Shown: positions 39,849 to 49,724, counted from the stretch's first letter. The stretch is 64,000 bases of DNA from Sulfuriferula sp047300855 (GCF_047300855.1 NZ_CP170197.1:1674001-1738000), one strand, 5' to 3'. Numbers and translations: made by a program. The notes: generated by a model not told the origin, from the sequence alone.

Positions 39849-41301
39849 CAAGGTAAGCATACGGCGTCTGCCAACCGGCGTGCCGGGTCTGGACAACCTG
39901 TTGGGCGGCGGCCTGCCGGAATTCTCGTTCAACCTGATTGCCGGTACGCCGGGAAGCGGCAAAACCACGCTCGCTCACCAGATCATGTTCGCACTGGCCA
40001 ACCCGGATAACCGGGCACTGTACTTCACGGTACTCGGGGAACCGGCATTGAAAATGCTGCGTTACCAGCAGCAATTCCCGTTTTTCGACATCACCAAAGT
40101 CAATCAATCGATCCGCTTCGTCAACCTGTCTGCGGATCTCCTCGGAGGCGATTTTGACCGCGTCCTGGAACGTATCGCCGAAGAAGTGAAAGACTTTACG
40201 CCGAGCCTGGTATTTGTCGATTCGTTTCGATCCGTGGTGCAGTCGGCGAAGCAGGCGGAACAGGGCGCATCCGAGCTGCAACGCTTCGTGCAGCATCTGG
40301 GCATGCAAATGACCAGCTGGCAGGCCACCACGTTCCTGATCGGCGAATATTTACTGCCGGAAGCCGAGTCCAGCCCGGTGTTTACCGTGGCGGACGGCAT
40401 CCTCTGGCTGTCGCAAAATCTGCACCGCAATTCCATGGTGCGCAAGATGCAAGTGGTCAAAATGCGTGGCCAGGCCCAGGCGCCGGGCCTGCATACCTTC
40501 CGTATCAGTGATGCGGGCATTCAGGTTTTCCCGCGCGCGATCATCCAGCAGGGGGAAACGACTGGATCAGCCCTCAAGGTATCCACGGGCGAGGAACGTG
40601 TTCCGATGGGAATACCCGGCCTGGATGAAATGTTGGGCGGCGGCTTGCCCAGCGGCTATTCGCTACTGGTGGTCGGGCCATCCGGCTCCGGAAAAACCAT
40701 CCTGGCGACGGAATTTCTCGCCGCAGGCGTACGCCGCGGCGAACCCGGTGTGATTGCGGCATTCGAGAAGAGCCCGAGCCAGCTGCTCAGCAGCCAGCTG
40801 CATGAGTTGGTCAAGGCGGGACAAGTGGGGGTGATCGACACCCGCGCCCTGGATTTGTCGATTGATGAAACCCTGAATGATTTGATCGCAATGATTAACC
40901 GCATGCAGGCGAAGCGTGTCGTCATCGACTCGCTGTCCGGATTCGAACTGGCACTGGCACCCGAGTTTCAGGAAGATTTTCGCGGATCGCTGTACCGGAT
41001 GGTTGCCGAGCTGACCTCCATGGGGGTGACCATATTGATGACCTCCGAACTGGAAGACCGCTATACCGATTTGCGCTTCAGCCCCTTCGGGAGCGCGTTT
41101 CTCGCCGACGCCATTATCGTGCAGCGCTATATCGAAATCGCAGGCCAGTTCAAACGCGTTCTCTCGGTCGTGAAAGTCCGCGGCAGCGCGCACAGCAAGG
41201 ACATTCGTTTGTTCGACATAGGCGACGCGGGCATCGTCATTGGCGCGACACTGTCTGAATATGACGGCATCATGTCGGGCCGGCCCACAGTCAGCACGTA
41301 G
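39841..41301 (+). CDS. Two-domain KaiC-like RecA-fold ATPase
   Basis: 486 aa from ATG 39841 (MSSKVSIRRLPTGVPGLDNL); the earlier frame start at 39805 lies inside the preceding gene. Two KaiC domains each begin with PTGVPGLDNLLGGGLPE or PMGIPGLDEMLGGGLPS. Walker A motifs are GTPGSGKTTL and GPSGSGKTIL. In cyanobacterial KaiC each Walker A is followed by a catalytic Glu-Glu pair; by hand alignment the pair is GE in the first domain (TVLGEPALKML) and EK in the second (AAFEKSPSQLL). The region of the KaiC phosphosites (Ser431-Thr432) reads FGSAFLADAI, so those sites appear changed. This predicts an altered ATPase/phospho-cycle. It is probably a signalling ATPase that controls the kinase and c-di-GMP enzymes downstream, not a classical clock. 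Confidence 0.9.
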   Translation: MSSKVSIRRLPTGVPGLDNLLGGGLPEFSFNLIAGTPGSGKTTLAHQIMFALANPDNRALYFTVLGEPALKMLRYQQQFPFFDITKVNQSIRFVNLSADLLGGDFDRVLERIAEEVKDFTPSLVFVDSFRSVVQSAKQAEQGASELQRFVQHLGMQMTSWQATTFLIGEYLLPEAESSPVFTVADGILWLSQNLHRNSMVRKMQVVKMRGQAQAPGLHTFRISDAGIQVFPRAIIQQGETTGSALKVSTGEERVPMGIPGLDEMLGGGLPSGYSLLVVGPSGSGKTILATEFLAAGVRRGEPGVIAAFEKSPSQLLSSQLHELVKAGQVGVIDTRALDLSIDETLNDLIAMINRMQAKRVVIDSLSGFELALAPEFQEDFRGSLYRMVAELTSMGVTILMTSELEDRYTDLRFSPFGSAFLADAIIVQRYIEIAGQFKRVLSVVKVRGSAHSKDIRLFDIGDAGIVIGATLSEYDGIMSGRPTVST

Positions 41302-41330
41302 TCAGAACGTCTCGGTGATCAAGGAAGCCA

Positions 41331-42890
41331 ATGAGCACAAATGACAATGATGGCGCTTTCGATATCGATGACCGAGGTCAACAGAGTGTGATTGGCCAGC
41401 CTAATGCCGGCTTGCCAAGCAGCCTGGAACAAGCGCTCTCGCGCAGGGAAAGCGCTGTTTTAGCCGATGAGGCGGCTGTTCTGAACCGCGAGAGCTCAGC
41501 CACTGCTCGCGAGGATGCTGTCCTGTTGCGCGAGGCCGCGGCTAGCCTGCGCGAGCTGGCGATCAGTACGATCGAGGCGGCCCAGACAGCATCCGACGGC
41601 CACATGCTGGCGTTGCAGCAAGCCAACGCACATCTGGTTGTTGCGACCATTGAGGCACAAAAGCTGGTCGAACAAATCGAAATAACCAAAATTCAGCTTA
41701 TGAATGCCAAGCTGGTGGCGGAACAAGCCAGCCTCGCCAAATCGGCTTTTCTGTCCAGCATGAGCCATGAGTTGCGCACCCCGCTCAATGCCATTCTCGG
41801 CTTCGCCCAGTTATTGGAAGCCGGCTCACCGCCGCCATCCGACGTGCAGATGGTCAGGTTGCACCAGATCATCAAGGCGGGATGGTATCTGCTGGAACTG
41901 ATCAACGAAATCCTCGATCTCGCGGTGATTGAGTCCGGCAAGCTGACGCTGTCGCGAGAACCCTTGCTGCTGATCGATGTGGTGCGTGAATGCCAAGCCA
42001 TGATCGAGACACAGGCGCAACAACGCGGCATCCGGCTGGATTTTTTGCCGTTCGACCACACCTGGTTTGTCAATGCCGATCGAACCCGGCTGAAGCAGGT
42101 GCTGATCAACCTGCTTACCAACGCCATCAAATACAACCGCGAGCAGGGCACCGTCGTGGTGGCGTGCAGCGCGAGCACTCCGCAACGCCTGCGCATCAGC
42201 GTCAAGGACAGCGGCGCAGGGCTGCCTCCCGAAAAGCTGGCGCAGCTATTCCAGCCGTTCAATCGTCTCGGGCAGGAAAACGGCGCCGAGCAAGGAACGG
42301 GTATAGGCCTGGTGGTGACCAAGCAACTCATCGAGCTGATGGGAGGAACGATCGGCGTGGAAAGCACGGTTGGAGCGGGCAGCGAATTCTGGATTGAACT
42401 GAGCCGGGACCTTATGCCGCAATTGGCTTCCGGACAGACAATGCCTGCAGGGATTATCCAGGCTCAAGCAAACCCGGTGCTGCGCACCTTGCTCTATGTG
42501 GAAGACAATCCGGCCAATCTGATGCTGGTCGAACAAATCATTGAAAGATACCCGCATTTGCGCATGCTGAGCGCGCGCAATGGCGATCTTGGCGTTGCCC
42601 TTGCAAAGCTCCATCTCCCGGATGTCATCCTGATGGACATCAATCTGCCTGGCATCAGCGGTTTTCAAGCCGTGCATCTGCTGCGCGAAAATCCGGTCAC
42701 CGCGCACATCCCGGTTATTGCCCTGAGTGCCAATGCAATGCGCCACGATATCGAGAAAGGTCTGGAGGCAGGATTCTTCCGCTATCTCACCAAGCCGATC
42801 AAACTCGACGAGTTGATGGATACGCTGAACATGGCGCTGGGGCTTGCAGAATCCGGATTTGATGGTGCGATTACCCGGGTATTTCCATGA
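41331..42890 (+). CDS. Hybrid sensor histidine kinase (HisKA-HATPase-REC) with heptad coiled-coil N-terminus
   Basis: 519 aa, cytoplasmic, no membrane helix. Leader MSTNDNDGAFDIDD; six heptads of R/D-E-x-x-A type (about 39-80: RESAVLA, DEAAVLN, RESSATA, REDAVLL, REAAASL, RELAIST); a linker LQQANAHLVVATIEAQKLVE. HisKA follows with FLSSMSHELRTPLNAILGFA (phospho-His), the HATPase N-box QVLINLLTNAIKYN, G-boxes DSGAGLPPEK and GTGIGLVVTKQLIELMGGTI, then a receiver (about 384-505) with VEDN, LMDINLPG (phospho-Asp) and the KPIK lysine. It lies 30 bp after the KaiC-like gene, so it is its probable output or input partner. The N-terminal module is shared with the next gene. Confidence 0.93.
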   Translation: MSTNDNDGAFDIDDRGQQSVIGQPNAGLPSSLEQALSRRESAVLADEAAVLNRESSATAREDAVLLREAAASLRELAISTIEAAQTASDGHMLALQQANAHLVVATIEAQKLVEQIEITKIQLMNAKLVAEQASLAKSAFLSSMSHELRTPLNAILGFAQLLEAGSPPPSDVQMVRLHQIIKAGWYLLELINEILDLAVIESGKLTLSREPLLLIDVVRECQAMIETQAQQRGIRLDFLPFDHTWFVNADRTRLKQVLINLLTNAIKYNREQGTVVVACSASTPQRLRISVKDSGAGLPPEKLAQLFQPFNRLGQENGAEQGTGIGLVVTKQLIELMGGTIGVESTVGAGSEFWIELSRDLMPQLASGQTMPAGIIQAQANPVLRTLLYVEDNPANLMLVEQIIERYPHLRMLSARNGDLGVALAKLHLPDVILMDINLPGISGFQAVHLLRENPVTAHIPVIALSANAMRHDIEKGLEAGFFRYLTKPIKLDELMDTLNMALGLAESGFDGAITRVFP

Positions 42891-42999
42891 TCTTTTCCGG
42901 CATCAGTATTCTGGACCATCCGGGCGCTGCGCTGCAATGGCCGGAGCAAGCCCTAACGGCCTTTGCAGCCTTGCCTCTGCATGACAACGGAGCGCGGCA

Positions 43000-44763
43000 A
43001 TGAACAGTAACGACAATGATGGTGCTTCCGGTACCGATGACCCGGGCCAACCCGGCATGGGCAGTCAGGGCAAAGGCTACCAGCAGGTTGTCCGCGGAGC
43101 CGACAGGCGGCGCAGGGATAGCGCTGTCATGGGCGATGCGGCGGTTGTTTTAAGCCGCGAGAAATCAGCCACGGTACGAGAAGATGCGGCCGACTCGCGC
43201 GAGCACGCCGCCGATTTGCGTGAAGAAGCCGCCCATCAGCGCGAGGGGTCGGTGCAGACGCGCGAAGGAGAAGCCCATGAACGGGAAGGCGCGGCCACCG
43301 CGCGCGAACGGGAAATTCGCGCCGCAGCCACGCGCGAGGCTGCGTCCGGCGATCGGATGCTCCGCCTGCAGCAGGCTAACGCACACCTGGTCATCGCCAG
43401 CATTGAAGCGCAAAAACTGACCGAACAGGTCAGGGCTGCCAAAGTTGAACTGGACCATTTGGCCCATCACGATGTACTCACTGACCTGCCGAATCGACTA
43501 CTGCTGCAAGACCGGCTGAGCCAGGCGATCGAGTTGGCTCGCCGCCAGCGCACGCAGCTTGCGGTGATGTTCATGGACCTGGATCAATTCAAGCATATCA
43601 ACGACTCCCTGGGTCACAGTATTGGCGACCAGCTGCTGCAATCGGTGGCGCAACGCCTGGTGGCTTGTGTGCGACAGTCGGACACCGTCAGTCGCCAGGG
43701 AGGCGATGAATTCGTGTTGTTGCTCCCCCATATTGAGCATGCAGAAGACGCGGCGCTGTCTGCCCAAAAGCTGCTCGCAGCGCTCGTTGCGCCGCATCGC
43801 ATCGACCAGCACGATCTCCATATCAGCGTGAGTATCGGTATCAGCATCTACCCCGACGATGGTCAGGATGCGGAAACCCTGATCAAGAACGCAGACACCG
43901 CGATGTACCATGCCAAGGAATATGGACGCAACAATTACAAATTCTTCGAACAGAGTATGAATGCCCGGGCGGTCCTGCGCCAATCGGTCGAAGCAAGCCT
44001 GCGCCGTGCGCTGGAACGGCAGGAATTTGTATTGCACTATCAACCGAAAATCAATCTTCACAGCGGCACGATAGTCGGTGTCGAAGCGCTCATTCGCTGG
44101 CAGCATCCGGAACTCGGTCTGCTACTGCCGGCGCACTTTGTGCCCATCGCCGAAGAGTGCGGCCTGATCCTGCCGATAGGCCGCTGGGTGCTGCGCACGG
44201 CCTGTCTGCAGGCGCAAGCCTGGAGACAGGCCGGCTTGCCCCCGATCATCATTGCCGTCAATACCTCCGCACTCGAGTTTCGCGCCAAGGACTTTCTCGA
44301 GTATTTACGTACAGTCCTCGCAGAGACGGGCTTGAATCCGGCTTGTCTGGAGCTTGAACTGACCGAAAGCGTCTTAATGCATGATGTCGAGTTCAGCAAT
44401 GCTGTGCTGCCGGCGATCGCAGATTTGGGCGTAATGCTTGCCGTAGATGACTTCGGCACCGGCTATTCCAGCCTCAGTTACCTTAAGCTGTTTCCGATCG
44501 ACACCCTGAAGATCGACCAGTCATTCGTGAACCAGATAACCACCAACCCGGACGATGCCACCATCGTCAGTGCCGTGATCGGCATGGGTAAAAGTCTCAG
44601 GCTGCGTGTCATCGCAGAAGGAGTGGAAACGCCCGAACAGTACGCATTCCTGCTGACCCAGCAGTGCGATGTTGGTCAAGGATATTATTTCAGCCATCCG
44701 ATGACCGCTGAAGCGATTGCCACGTTGCTGCATACCGGTATATCAATCACTTTTCCCAATTAA
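43000..44763 (+). CDS. GGDEF-EAL protein with the same N-terminal heptad module
   Basis: 587 aa, no membrane helix. Leader MNSNDNDGASGTDDPGQPGM resembles that of the kinase upstream even at the DNA level. Eight exact heptads start at residue 53 (REKSATV REDAADS and so on to REREIRA). The linker LQQANAHLVIASIEAQKLTE follows. The GGDEF domain (about 150-310) has HHDVLTDLPNRLLLQDRL and RQGGDEFVLLL with an RxxD (RQSD) inhibitory site five residues before; EAL (about 325-575) has GVEALIRWQHPE, LELTESVLM and DDFGTGYSSLSYLK. Both catalytic motif sets are intact, so it may both make and break c-di-GMP. It lies 109 bp after the kinase gene, apparently the last gene of the KaiC-like operon. Confidence 0.93.
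   Translation: MNSNDNDGASGTDDPGQPGMGSQGKGYQQVVRGADRRRRDSAVMGDAAVVLSREKSATVREDAADSREHAADLREEAAHQREGSVQTREGEAHEREGAATAREREIRAAATREAASGDRMLRLQQANAHLVIASIEAQKLTEQVRAAKVELDHLAHHDVLTDLPNRLLLQDRLSQAIELARRQRTQLAVMFMDLDQFKHINDSLGHSIGDQLLQSVAQRLVACVRQSDTVSRQGGDEFVLLLPHIEHAEDAALSAQKLLAALVAPHRIDQHDLHISVSIGISIYPDDGQDAETLIKNADTAMYHAKEYGRNNYKFFEQSMNARAVLRQSVEASLRRALERQEFVLHYQPKINLHSGTIVGVEALIRWQHPELGLLLPAHFVPIAEECGLILPIGRWVLRTACLQAQAWRQAGLPPIIIAVNTSALEFRAKDFLEYLRTVLAETGLNPACLELELTESVLMHDVEFSNAVLPAIADLGVMLAVDDFGTGYSSLSYLKLFPIDTLKIDQSFVNQITTNPDDATIVSAVIGMGKSLRLRVIAEGVETPEQYAFLLTQQCDVGQGYYFSHPMTAEAIATLLHTGISITFPN
43156..43323 (+). repeat. Eight in-frame 21-bp repeats encoding the REx-heptad array
   Basis: Codons 53-108 of the GGDEF-EAL gene make eight seven-residue units, each beginning Arg-Glu (REKSATV, REDAADS, REHAADL, REEAAHQ, REGSVQT, REGEAHE, REGAATA, REREIRA). 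The units are diverged, so this is an old internal expansion rather than a recent slippage array. The kinase gene carries six related but more diverged units at about 41445-41570. The regular 7-residue period is that of a coiled coil, with an Ala/charged pattern typical of parallel signalling helices. Confidence 0.75.
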
Positions 44764-45319
44764 TATCCAAGGCACTTCCCATCCAGAGCGGTTCGCGATC
44801 TGCGCCGCGCAGGGAGCTGATGTAACCGTTGCCGTATTTCAATGCGTGCCTATGGCAGGGATGTTGCACAGCGCGCCACACCGACTCGCTATTTCGTATA
44901 ACGAGGCGGTCAGATCTGAAGGCATTCTTGACGATCATGATATTGCAGGCTGGCCTCTCACACGTCCGGTTCTCGACCATTGCTACCGGTGGCAACCAGC
45001 GGTCCAAGGGGCGGTAGCGAACCCTCACCGGCTATAGGTGCGGGAATCATCCTGAGCGCCAGATTTTCTGCAACGTGACTGCGTGCTTTTGACCCAGTCT
45101 GCCATCGGCGTCAGCGAAGAGACGAAGACAGTTCAGTGGCGCATAGCCTGTTTAGGCTTGTCCGACGCCTGCCCGCTGGGCTCGGGCGCGTACAGACAGT
45201 CCCGTCGGTTAAGGGATGGCATCGTACAACCCTTAACAAGGCAGACCTTCGCAAAATTTTATGTTTTTTATTTTATTGCAAGGTGTATAAATAGCGGTTT
45301 CATCCGACAGTATGTTTAC
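44764..45319. other. Gap of about 555 bp between the GGDEF-EAL gene and the next diguanylate cyclase
   Basis: No convincing gene. Minus-strand reading 44747-45028 (93 aa) and plus-strand readings here have no recognisable family or ribosome site. The last 90 bp (about 45240-45319) are strongly AT-rich (TTTTATGTTTTTTATTTTAT) and look like the promoter region of the following diguanylate cyclase. The drop in GC from the flanks is marked. Confidence 0.5.
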
Positions 45320-46153
45320 ATGACAATCGAGCCAAAAACAAAATTTCCGAATGGCGACAAGCCAGTTAAGTCCTTGACCAACGTGTTGATCCAAAGCGAA
45401 CGCGTCAGGGACATGGTGGAAGAAGCTGCCGAAGAGTTATCATCGGTCAATACGGTTCTCAAGCAAGAGCTTGCAGATCGAGGTTCACTGCCTGAGATTG
45501 AAAATGCCATTCAAAAAAGCGAGACGGTTGAAATCAAAGTGCAAGATGCTGCTGAAGAGTTGTCGGCAGTGAATCAGGCATTAGAAAATGAGGTCAATGA
45601 GCGGCACTTGCTAGAACATCAATTGGCTGCCGCTGAAAAGCTTGAAAAAGCTGCTCGCCATGTCTCATTTCACGATCCTTTAACTGGCCTACCCAACCGA
45701 GTGCTGTTTAATGATCGGCTAGAACATGGTTTGGCCCAGGCAAAACGGCATAACTGGACATTGGCTGTGATGTTCTTGGATCTGAATGGTTTCAAAGGCA
45801 TCAATGATACATACGGACATGACACTGGCGACAGCGTATTACGGACCATATCGGAACGGCTCAAGGAAAATACGCGTGATGACGACACAGTCTGCCGTCA
45901 CGGGGGAGATGAATTTTTGTACCTGCTAATGGAGGTTCGTGATGAACGAGATATCAGTTTGATTGCGCAAAATATCCTCAAGGAGATTCAAGTGCCATGT
46001 GACGTCGGTGGACTTAAACTCATTATAAGCGCCAGTATTGGGATATCTATTTTTCCGAAAGATGGTACCACTGCGGATAGTTTGATCAAGAAAGCAGACA
46101 GGGCGATGTACCTCGCGAAAAGTACGAGATCCTTTTATGCATTTGCACAATAA
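45320..46153 (+). CDS. Soluble diguanylate cyclase (GGDEF) with coiled-coil N-terminus
   Basis: 277 aa from ATG 45320; an open frame extends upstream to 45083 but that part lacks protein-like composition. The first 110 residues hold two related helical repeats (AAEELSSVNTVLKQELADR and AAEELSAVNQALENEVNER). The GGDEF domain (about 120-277) has SFHDPLTGLPNRVLFNDRL, FLDLNGFKGINDTYGHDTGD and CRHGGDEFLYLL with RDDD as the inhibitory RxxD. It makes c-di-GMP. Codon use is AT-richer than the genes to the left, and the long gap plus AT-rich leader suggest its own promoter and perhaps a separate origin from the KaiC operon. Confidence 0.92.
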   Translation: MTIEPKTKFPNGDKPVKSLTNVLIQSERVRDMVEEAAEELSSVNTVLKQELADRGSLPEIENAIQKSETVEIKVQDAAEELSAVNQALENEVNERHLLEHQLAAAEKLEKAARHVSFHDPLTGLPNRVLFNDRLEHGLAQAKRHNWTLAVMFLDLNGFKGINDTYGHDTGDSVLRTISERLKENTRDDDTVCRHGGDEFLYLLMEVRDERDISLIAQNILKEIQVPCDVGGLKLIISASIGISIFPKDGTTADSLIKKADRAMYLAKSTRSFYAFAQ

Positions 46154-46376
46154 TTCCAAATAATTCCACTTTATTGCGGTTCTGAAAACGCACTCAGAGA
46201 TTCTCCAGAATTTTCCGGTTGATTCTATAGGAGAGTTGCTCACAGATTCGACTGGAACATCCGCTTCGGAGAAAACTTCAGTTCCTGGCTAAGCGGAGAC
46301 GTTCAGCGAACAATGGTCGGGTAGGCACGAGTACTCCCCGCAAAAATCGTGACCAGCCCGCCGCCAAGAAATAGCC

Positions 46377-47198
<822 letters not shown>

Positions 47199-47210
47199 TT
47201 TTGTTTCCTT

Positions 47211-48419
47211 TTAATTGGTTGAGGTGTGTTGTTCGAGTAGTTGATGAATTCTTTGCGCAGCGTCCACGCACTCGGCCAGCGCAGCGACCAGGGCAATGCG
47301 GATAAAGCCCTTGCCCGGATTCACCCCGGCAAAATCGCGTGCCAGATACGAGCCCGGCAGCACCGTGACATGGTAATCGCGGTACAGGTCGCGGGCGAAG
47401 GCGGTGTCGTCGCCACCCGGCACCTGTGCCCAAAGGTAGAACGCGGCGTCGGGCATCGGCGCCGGCATCACTTGCGCCAACAGCGGTTGCACGGCGGCAA
47501 ATTTTTCCGCGTACAGGCGGCGGTTCTCGATTACATGCGCCTCGTCGTTCCACGCCGCGACGCTGGCCATCTGGATGGTCGGCGACATCGCCGAGCCGTG
47601 GTAGGTGCGATAGAGCTGGAATTTGGCGAGCAGCGCCGCATCGCCCGCGACAAAGCCGGAACGCATGCCGGGCACGTTGGAGCGTTTGGACAGGCTGGAG
47701 AACACCACCAGATTCCTGTAGTCGCTGCGCCCCAGTTGCTGCGCGGCCTGCAGCGCGCCCAGCGGGGGCAGGGTTTCGTCAAAGTAGATTTCCGAATAAC
47801 ACTCGTCAGCGGCGATAATGAAACCGTGGCGGTCGGACAATTCGAACAGCTCGCGCCAATCGTCCAGGTCCATCACGCGGCCGGTGGGATTGTCGGGCGA
47901 GCATACATAGACCAGCTGGGTACTTGCCAGCACAGTTTCCGGCACGCTGGCAAAATCCATGCGGTAATCATTTTCCGGTAGTGTCGGCAGGTAATGCGGT
48001 TGCGCGCCCGCCAGCAATGCCGCGCCTTCGTAAATCTGGTAAAACGGGTTGGGCGAAATTACCACCGGGCTGGCAAAGCACGGGTTGATCACCGTCTGCG
48101 CAAACGCAAACAGCGCCTCGCGGCTGCCGTTCACCGGCAACACCTGGGTGCCGGCATCGGGCGCGGGAATGCCGTAACGACGGGCGATCCAGGCGGAAAT
48201 CGCGTGGCGCAAAGCTTCCACGCCCGCGGTGAGCGGGTAGCTCGCCAGTCCATCCAGGTTGGCAATCAGCGCATCCTTGATAAACTGCGGCGTGGCATGC
48301 TTGGGCTCGCCGATGGAAAGATTGACCGGCGTATATTGCGGGTTCGGCGCGATGCCGTTGAACAGCTCGCGCAATTTTTGGAACGGATAAGGCTGGAGGC
48401 GGTCGAGGTATGGGTTCAT
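47211..48419 (-). CDS. dapC: N-succinyldiaminopimelate aminotransferase
   Basis: 402 aa from ATG 48419 (MNPYLDRLQPYPFQKLRELF); the longer frame from 48521 adds a hydrophobic leader that overlaps the divergent gene and is rejected. Fold-type I PLP enzyme: SIGEPKHATPQFIKDAL, YPLTAGVEALRHAISAWIAR, VCSPDNPTGRVM, ADECYSEIYFDE and FSSLSKRSNVPGMRSGF (the PLP lysine). It makes N-succinyl-diaminopimelate from glutamate and the keto acid. With dapD it forms a two-gene lysine operon. Its start lies 31 bp from the start of the divergent exporter gene. Confidence 0.94.
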   Translation of the reverse strand: MNPYLDRLQPYPFQKLRELFNGIAPNPQYTPVNLSIGEPKHATPQFIKDALIANLDGLASYPLTAGVEALRHAISAWIARRYGIPAPDAGTQVLPVNGSREALFAFAQTVINPCFASPVVISPNPFYQIYEGAALLAGAQPHYLPTLPENDYRMDFASVPETVLASTQLVYVCSPDNPTGRVMDLDDWRELFELSDRHGFIIAADECYSEIYFDETLPPLGALQAAQQLGRSDYRNLVVFSSLSKRSNVPGMRSGFVAGDAALLAKFQLYRTYHGSAMSPTIQMASVAAWNDEAHVIENRRLYAEKFAAVQPLLAQVMPAPMPDAAFYLWAQVPGGDDTAFARDLYRDYHVTVLPGSYLARDFAGVNPGKGFIRIALVAALAECVDAAQRIHQLLEQHTSTN

Positions 48420-48450
48420 GGCCGCAAACGATGGAAAAAGCGTAATTATA

Positions 48451-49356
48451 ATGCAGCATACAACCAAGCACCCAAACAAAAACTCGGTTTTACCCGTTCT
48501 CGCGTTGCTTGCCAGCGCCACTTTGTGGGGATTGATCTGGTACCCCTATCGTCTGCTGAGCGAGGCGGGGGTGTCCGGCCTGATGGCGTCCTTCATCACT
48601 TACGGGCTGGCGCTGCTGATCGGTGTGCCATTTTATTTCAGGGCCTTGCGCACCTTGCGCGGCAGCATGGGGTTATGGCTGGCGATAGTGTTCAGTTCGG
48701 GCTGGACCAATATCGCGTATGTGCTGGCAGTCATCGACGGCGAGATCATGCGCGTGATGCTGCTGTTTTACCTGGCCCCTTTGTGGACCATCGTATTCTC
48801 ACGGTTGATTCTGGGCGAGCGTCTGGGGCGCGTGGGTTACCTGATCATGCTGCTGTCGCTGGGGGGTGCCGTGATCATGCTCTGGCAGCCGGACGGGCGC
48901 TTGCCGCTGCCGGCGAATTGGGCAGAATGGATGGGGCTCTCCGCCGGTTTCAGTTTTGCTCTGACCAATGTGTTGTCGCGCCGCGCCAGCCATATCAGCA
49001 TCGAGGCCAAATCGCTCGGCGTATGGCTGGGTGCAACCCTGATTTCGTTGCCGCTGCTGTTGCTCAAGCCGGATTCTTTTGCCGGCTTGACGCACCTGGG
49101 CCCGATGATCTGGGGCGGCCTGGTACTGGTCGCTTTTGCCATGCTGGGCGTCACGTTGTTGATTCAGTATGGATTGATGCACGTGGCAGCCAACCGCGCC
49201 ATTGTGATTCTGCTGTTTGAACTGGTGGTCGCGGCGCTGTCTGCCTATTTTCTGGCGGGCGAATTGCTGCACGGCAAGGAATGGCTGGGCGCCGCGATGA
49301 TTGTGGTCGCCAGCCTGTTTTCCGGCCACATGGAACACAAGGAAGAAACGGCATGA
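48451..49356 (+). CDS. DMT-family exporter (two EamA domains)
   Basis: 301 aa from ATG 48451 (MQHTTKHPNKNSVLPVLALL); an ATG at 48418 would overlap the divergent dapC start. Ten hydrophobic helices in two repeats: LWGLIWYPYRLLSEAGVSGL early in repeat 1 and GLSAGFSFALTNVLSRRASH at the start of repeat 2, ending in a hydrophilic HMEHKEETA tail. Probably an efflux carrier for amino acids or metabolites; the substrate is not predictable. It overlaps the next gene by ATGA. Confidence 0.9.
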   Translation: MQHTTKHPNKNSVLPVLALLASATLWGLIWYPYRLLSEAGVSGLMASFITYGLALLIGVPFYFRALRTLRGSMGLWLAIVFSSGWTNIAYVLAVIDGEIMRVMLLFYLAPLWTIVFSRLILGERLGRVGYLIMLLSLGGAVIMLWQPDGRLPLPANWAEWMGLSAGFSFALTNVLSRRASHISIEAKSLGVWLGATLISLPLLLLKPDSFAGLTHLGPMIWGGLVLVAFAMLGVTLLIQYGLMHVAANRAIVILLFELVVAALSAYFLAGELLHGKEWLGAAMIVVASLFSGHMEHKEETA

Positions 49357-49724
49357 CGATGGTTACGCGCTTGCTGCATGCGTCGCTACTGGTCGATGAC
49401 CTGAGCGGCGCTCGGGATTTTTACGAAGGTGTGCTGGGGCTGAGCGCCAGTCCTCAGCGCCCGGAAATGAGTTTTGCAGGGGTCTGGTACGACATCGGTG
49501 CATGTCAGATACATTTAATCTGCCTGCCCAACCCCGAGGCAGGCCTGACGCGCCCCGAACATGGCGGGCGCGACCGCCATATCGCGCTTGCCGTCACCGA
49601 CATTTCCCAACTCAAGGCACGCCTCGACAATGCCGGTGTGGCCTACACCATTAGTCAGTCCGGCCGGTCCGCGCTGTTTTGCCGCGACCCGGATGGCAAT
49701 GCGCTGGAGTTTGTCGAGAGCTGA
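49353..49724 (+). CDS. VOC/glyoxalase-family protein
   Basis: 123 aa from ATG 49353, overlapping the exporter by 4 bp. Two beta-alpha-beta-beta-beta units: LLHASLLVDDLSGARDFYEG with VLGL (metal His first), QIHLICLPNPEAG, RHIALAVTDISQLKARL (second His) and FCRDPDGNALEFVES (metal Glu). Likely a metal-dependent lyase or dioxygenase-fold protein of unknown substrate, commonly called glyoxalase/bleomycin resistance. Coupling with an exporter suggests detoxification of one compound by both, a weak inference. Confidence 0.9.
   Translation: MTMVTRLLHASLLVDDLSGARDFYEGVLGLSASPQRPEMSFAGVWYDIGACQIHLICLPNPEAGLTRPEHGGRDRHIALAVTDISQLKARLDNAGVAYTISQSGRSALFCRDPDGNALEFVES

Noticed and set aside
43156..43323. 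CRISPR-like or satellite repeat
   Set aside because: The 21-bp period is in frame inside a gene and encodes diverged heptads; there are no spacers.
44747..45028. Minus-strand 93-codon frame in the gap after the GGDEF-EAL gene
   Set aside because: It overlaps the end of the GGDEF-EAL gene, lacks a ribosome site and shows no family.
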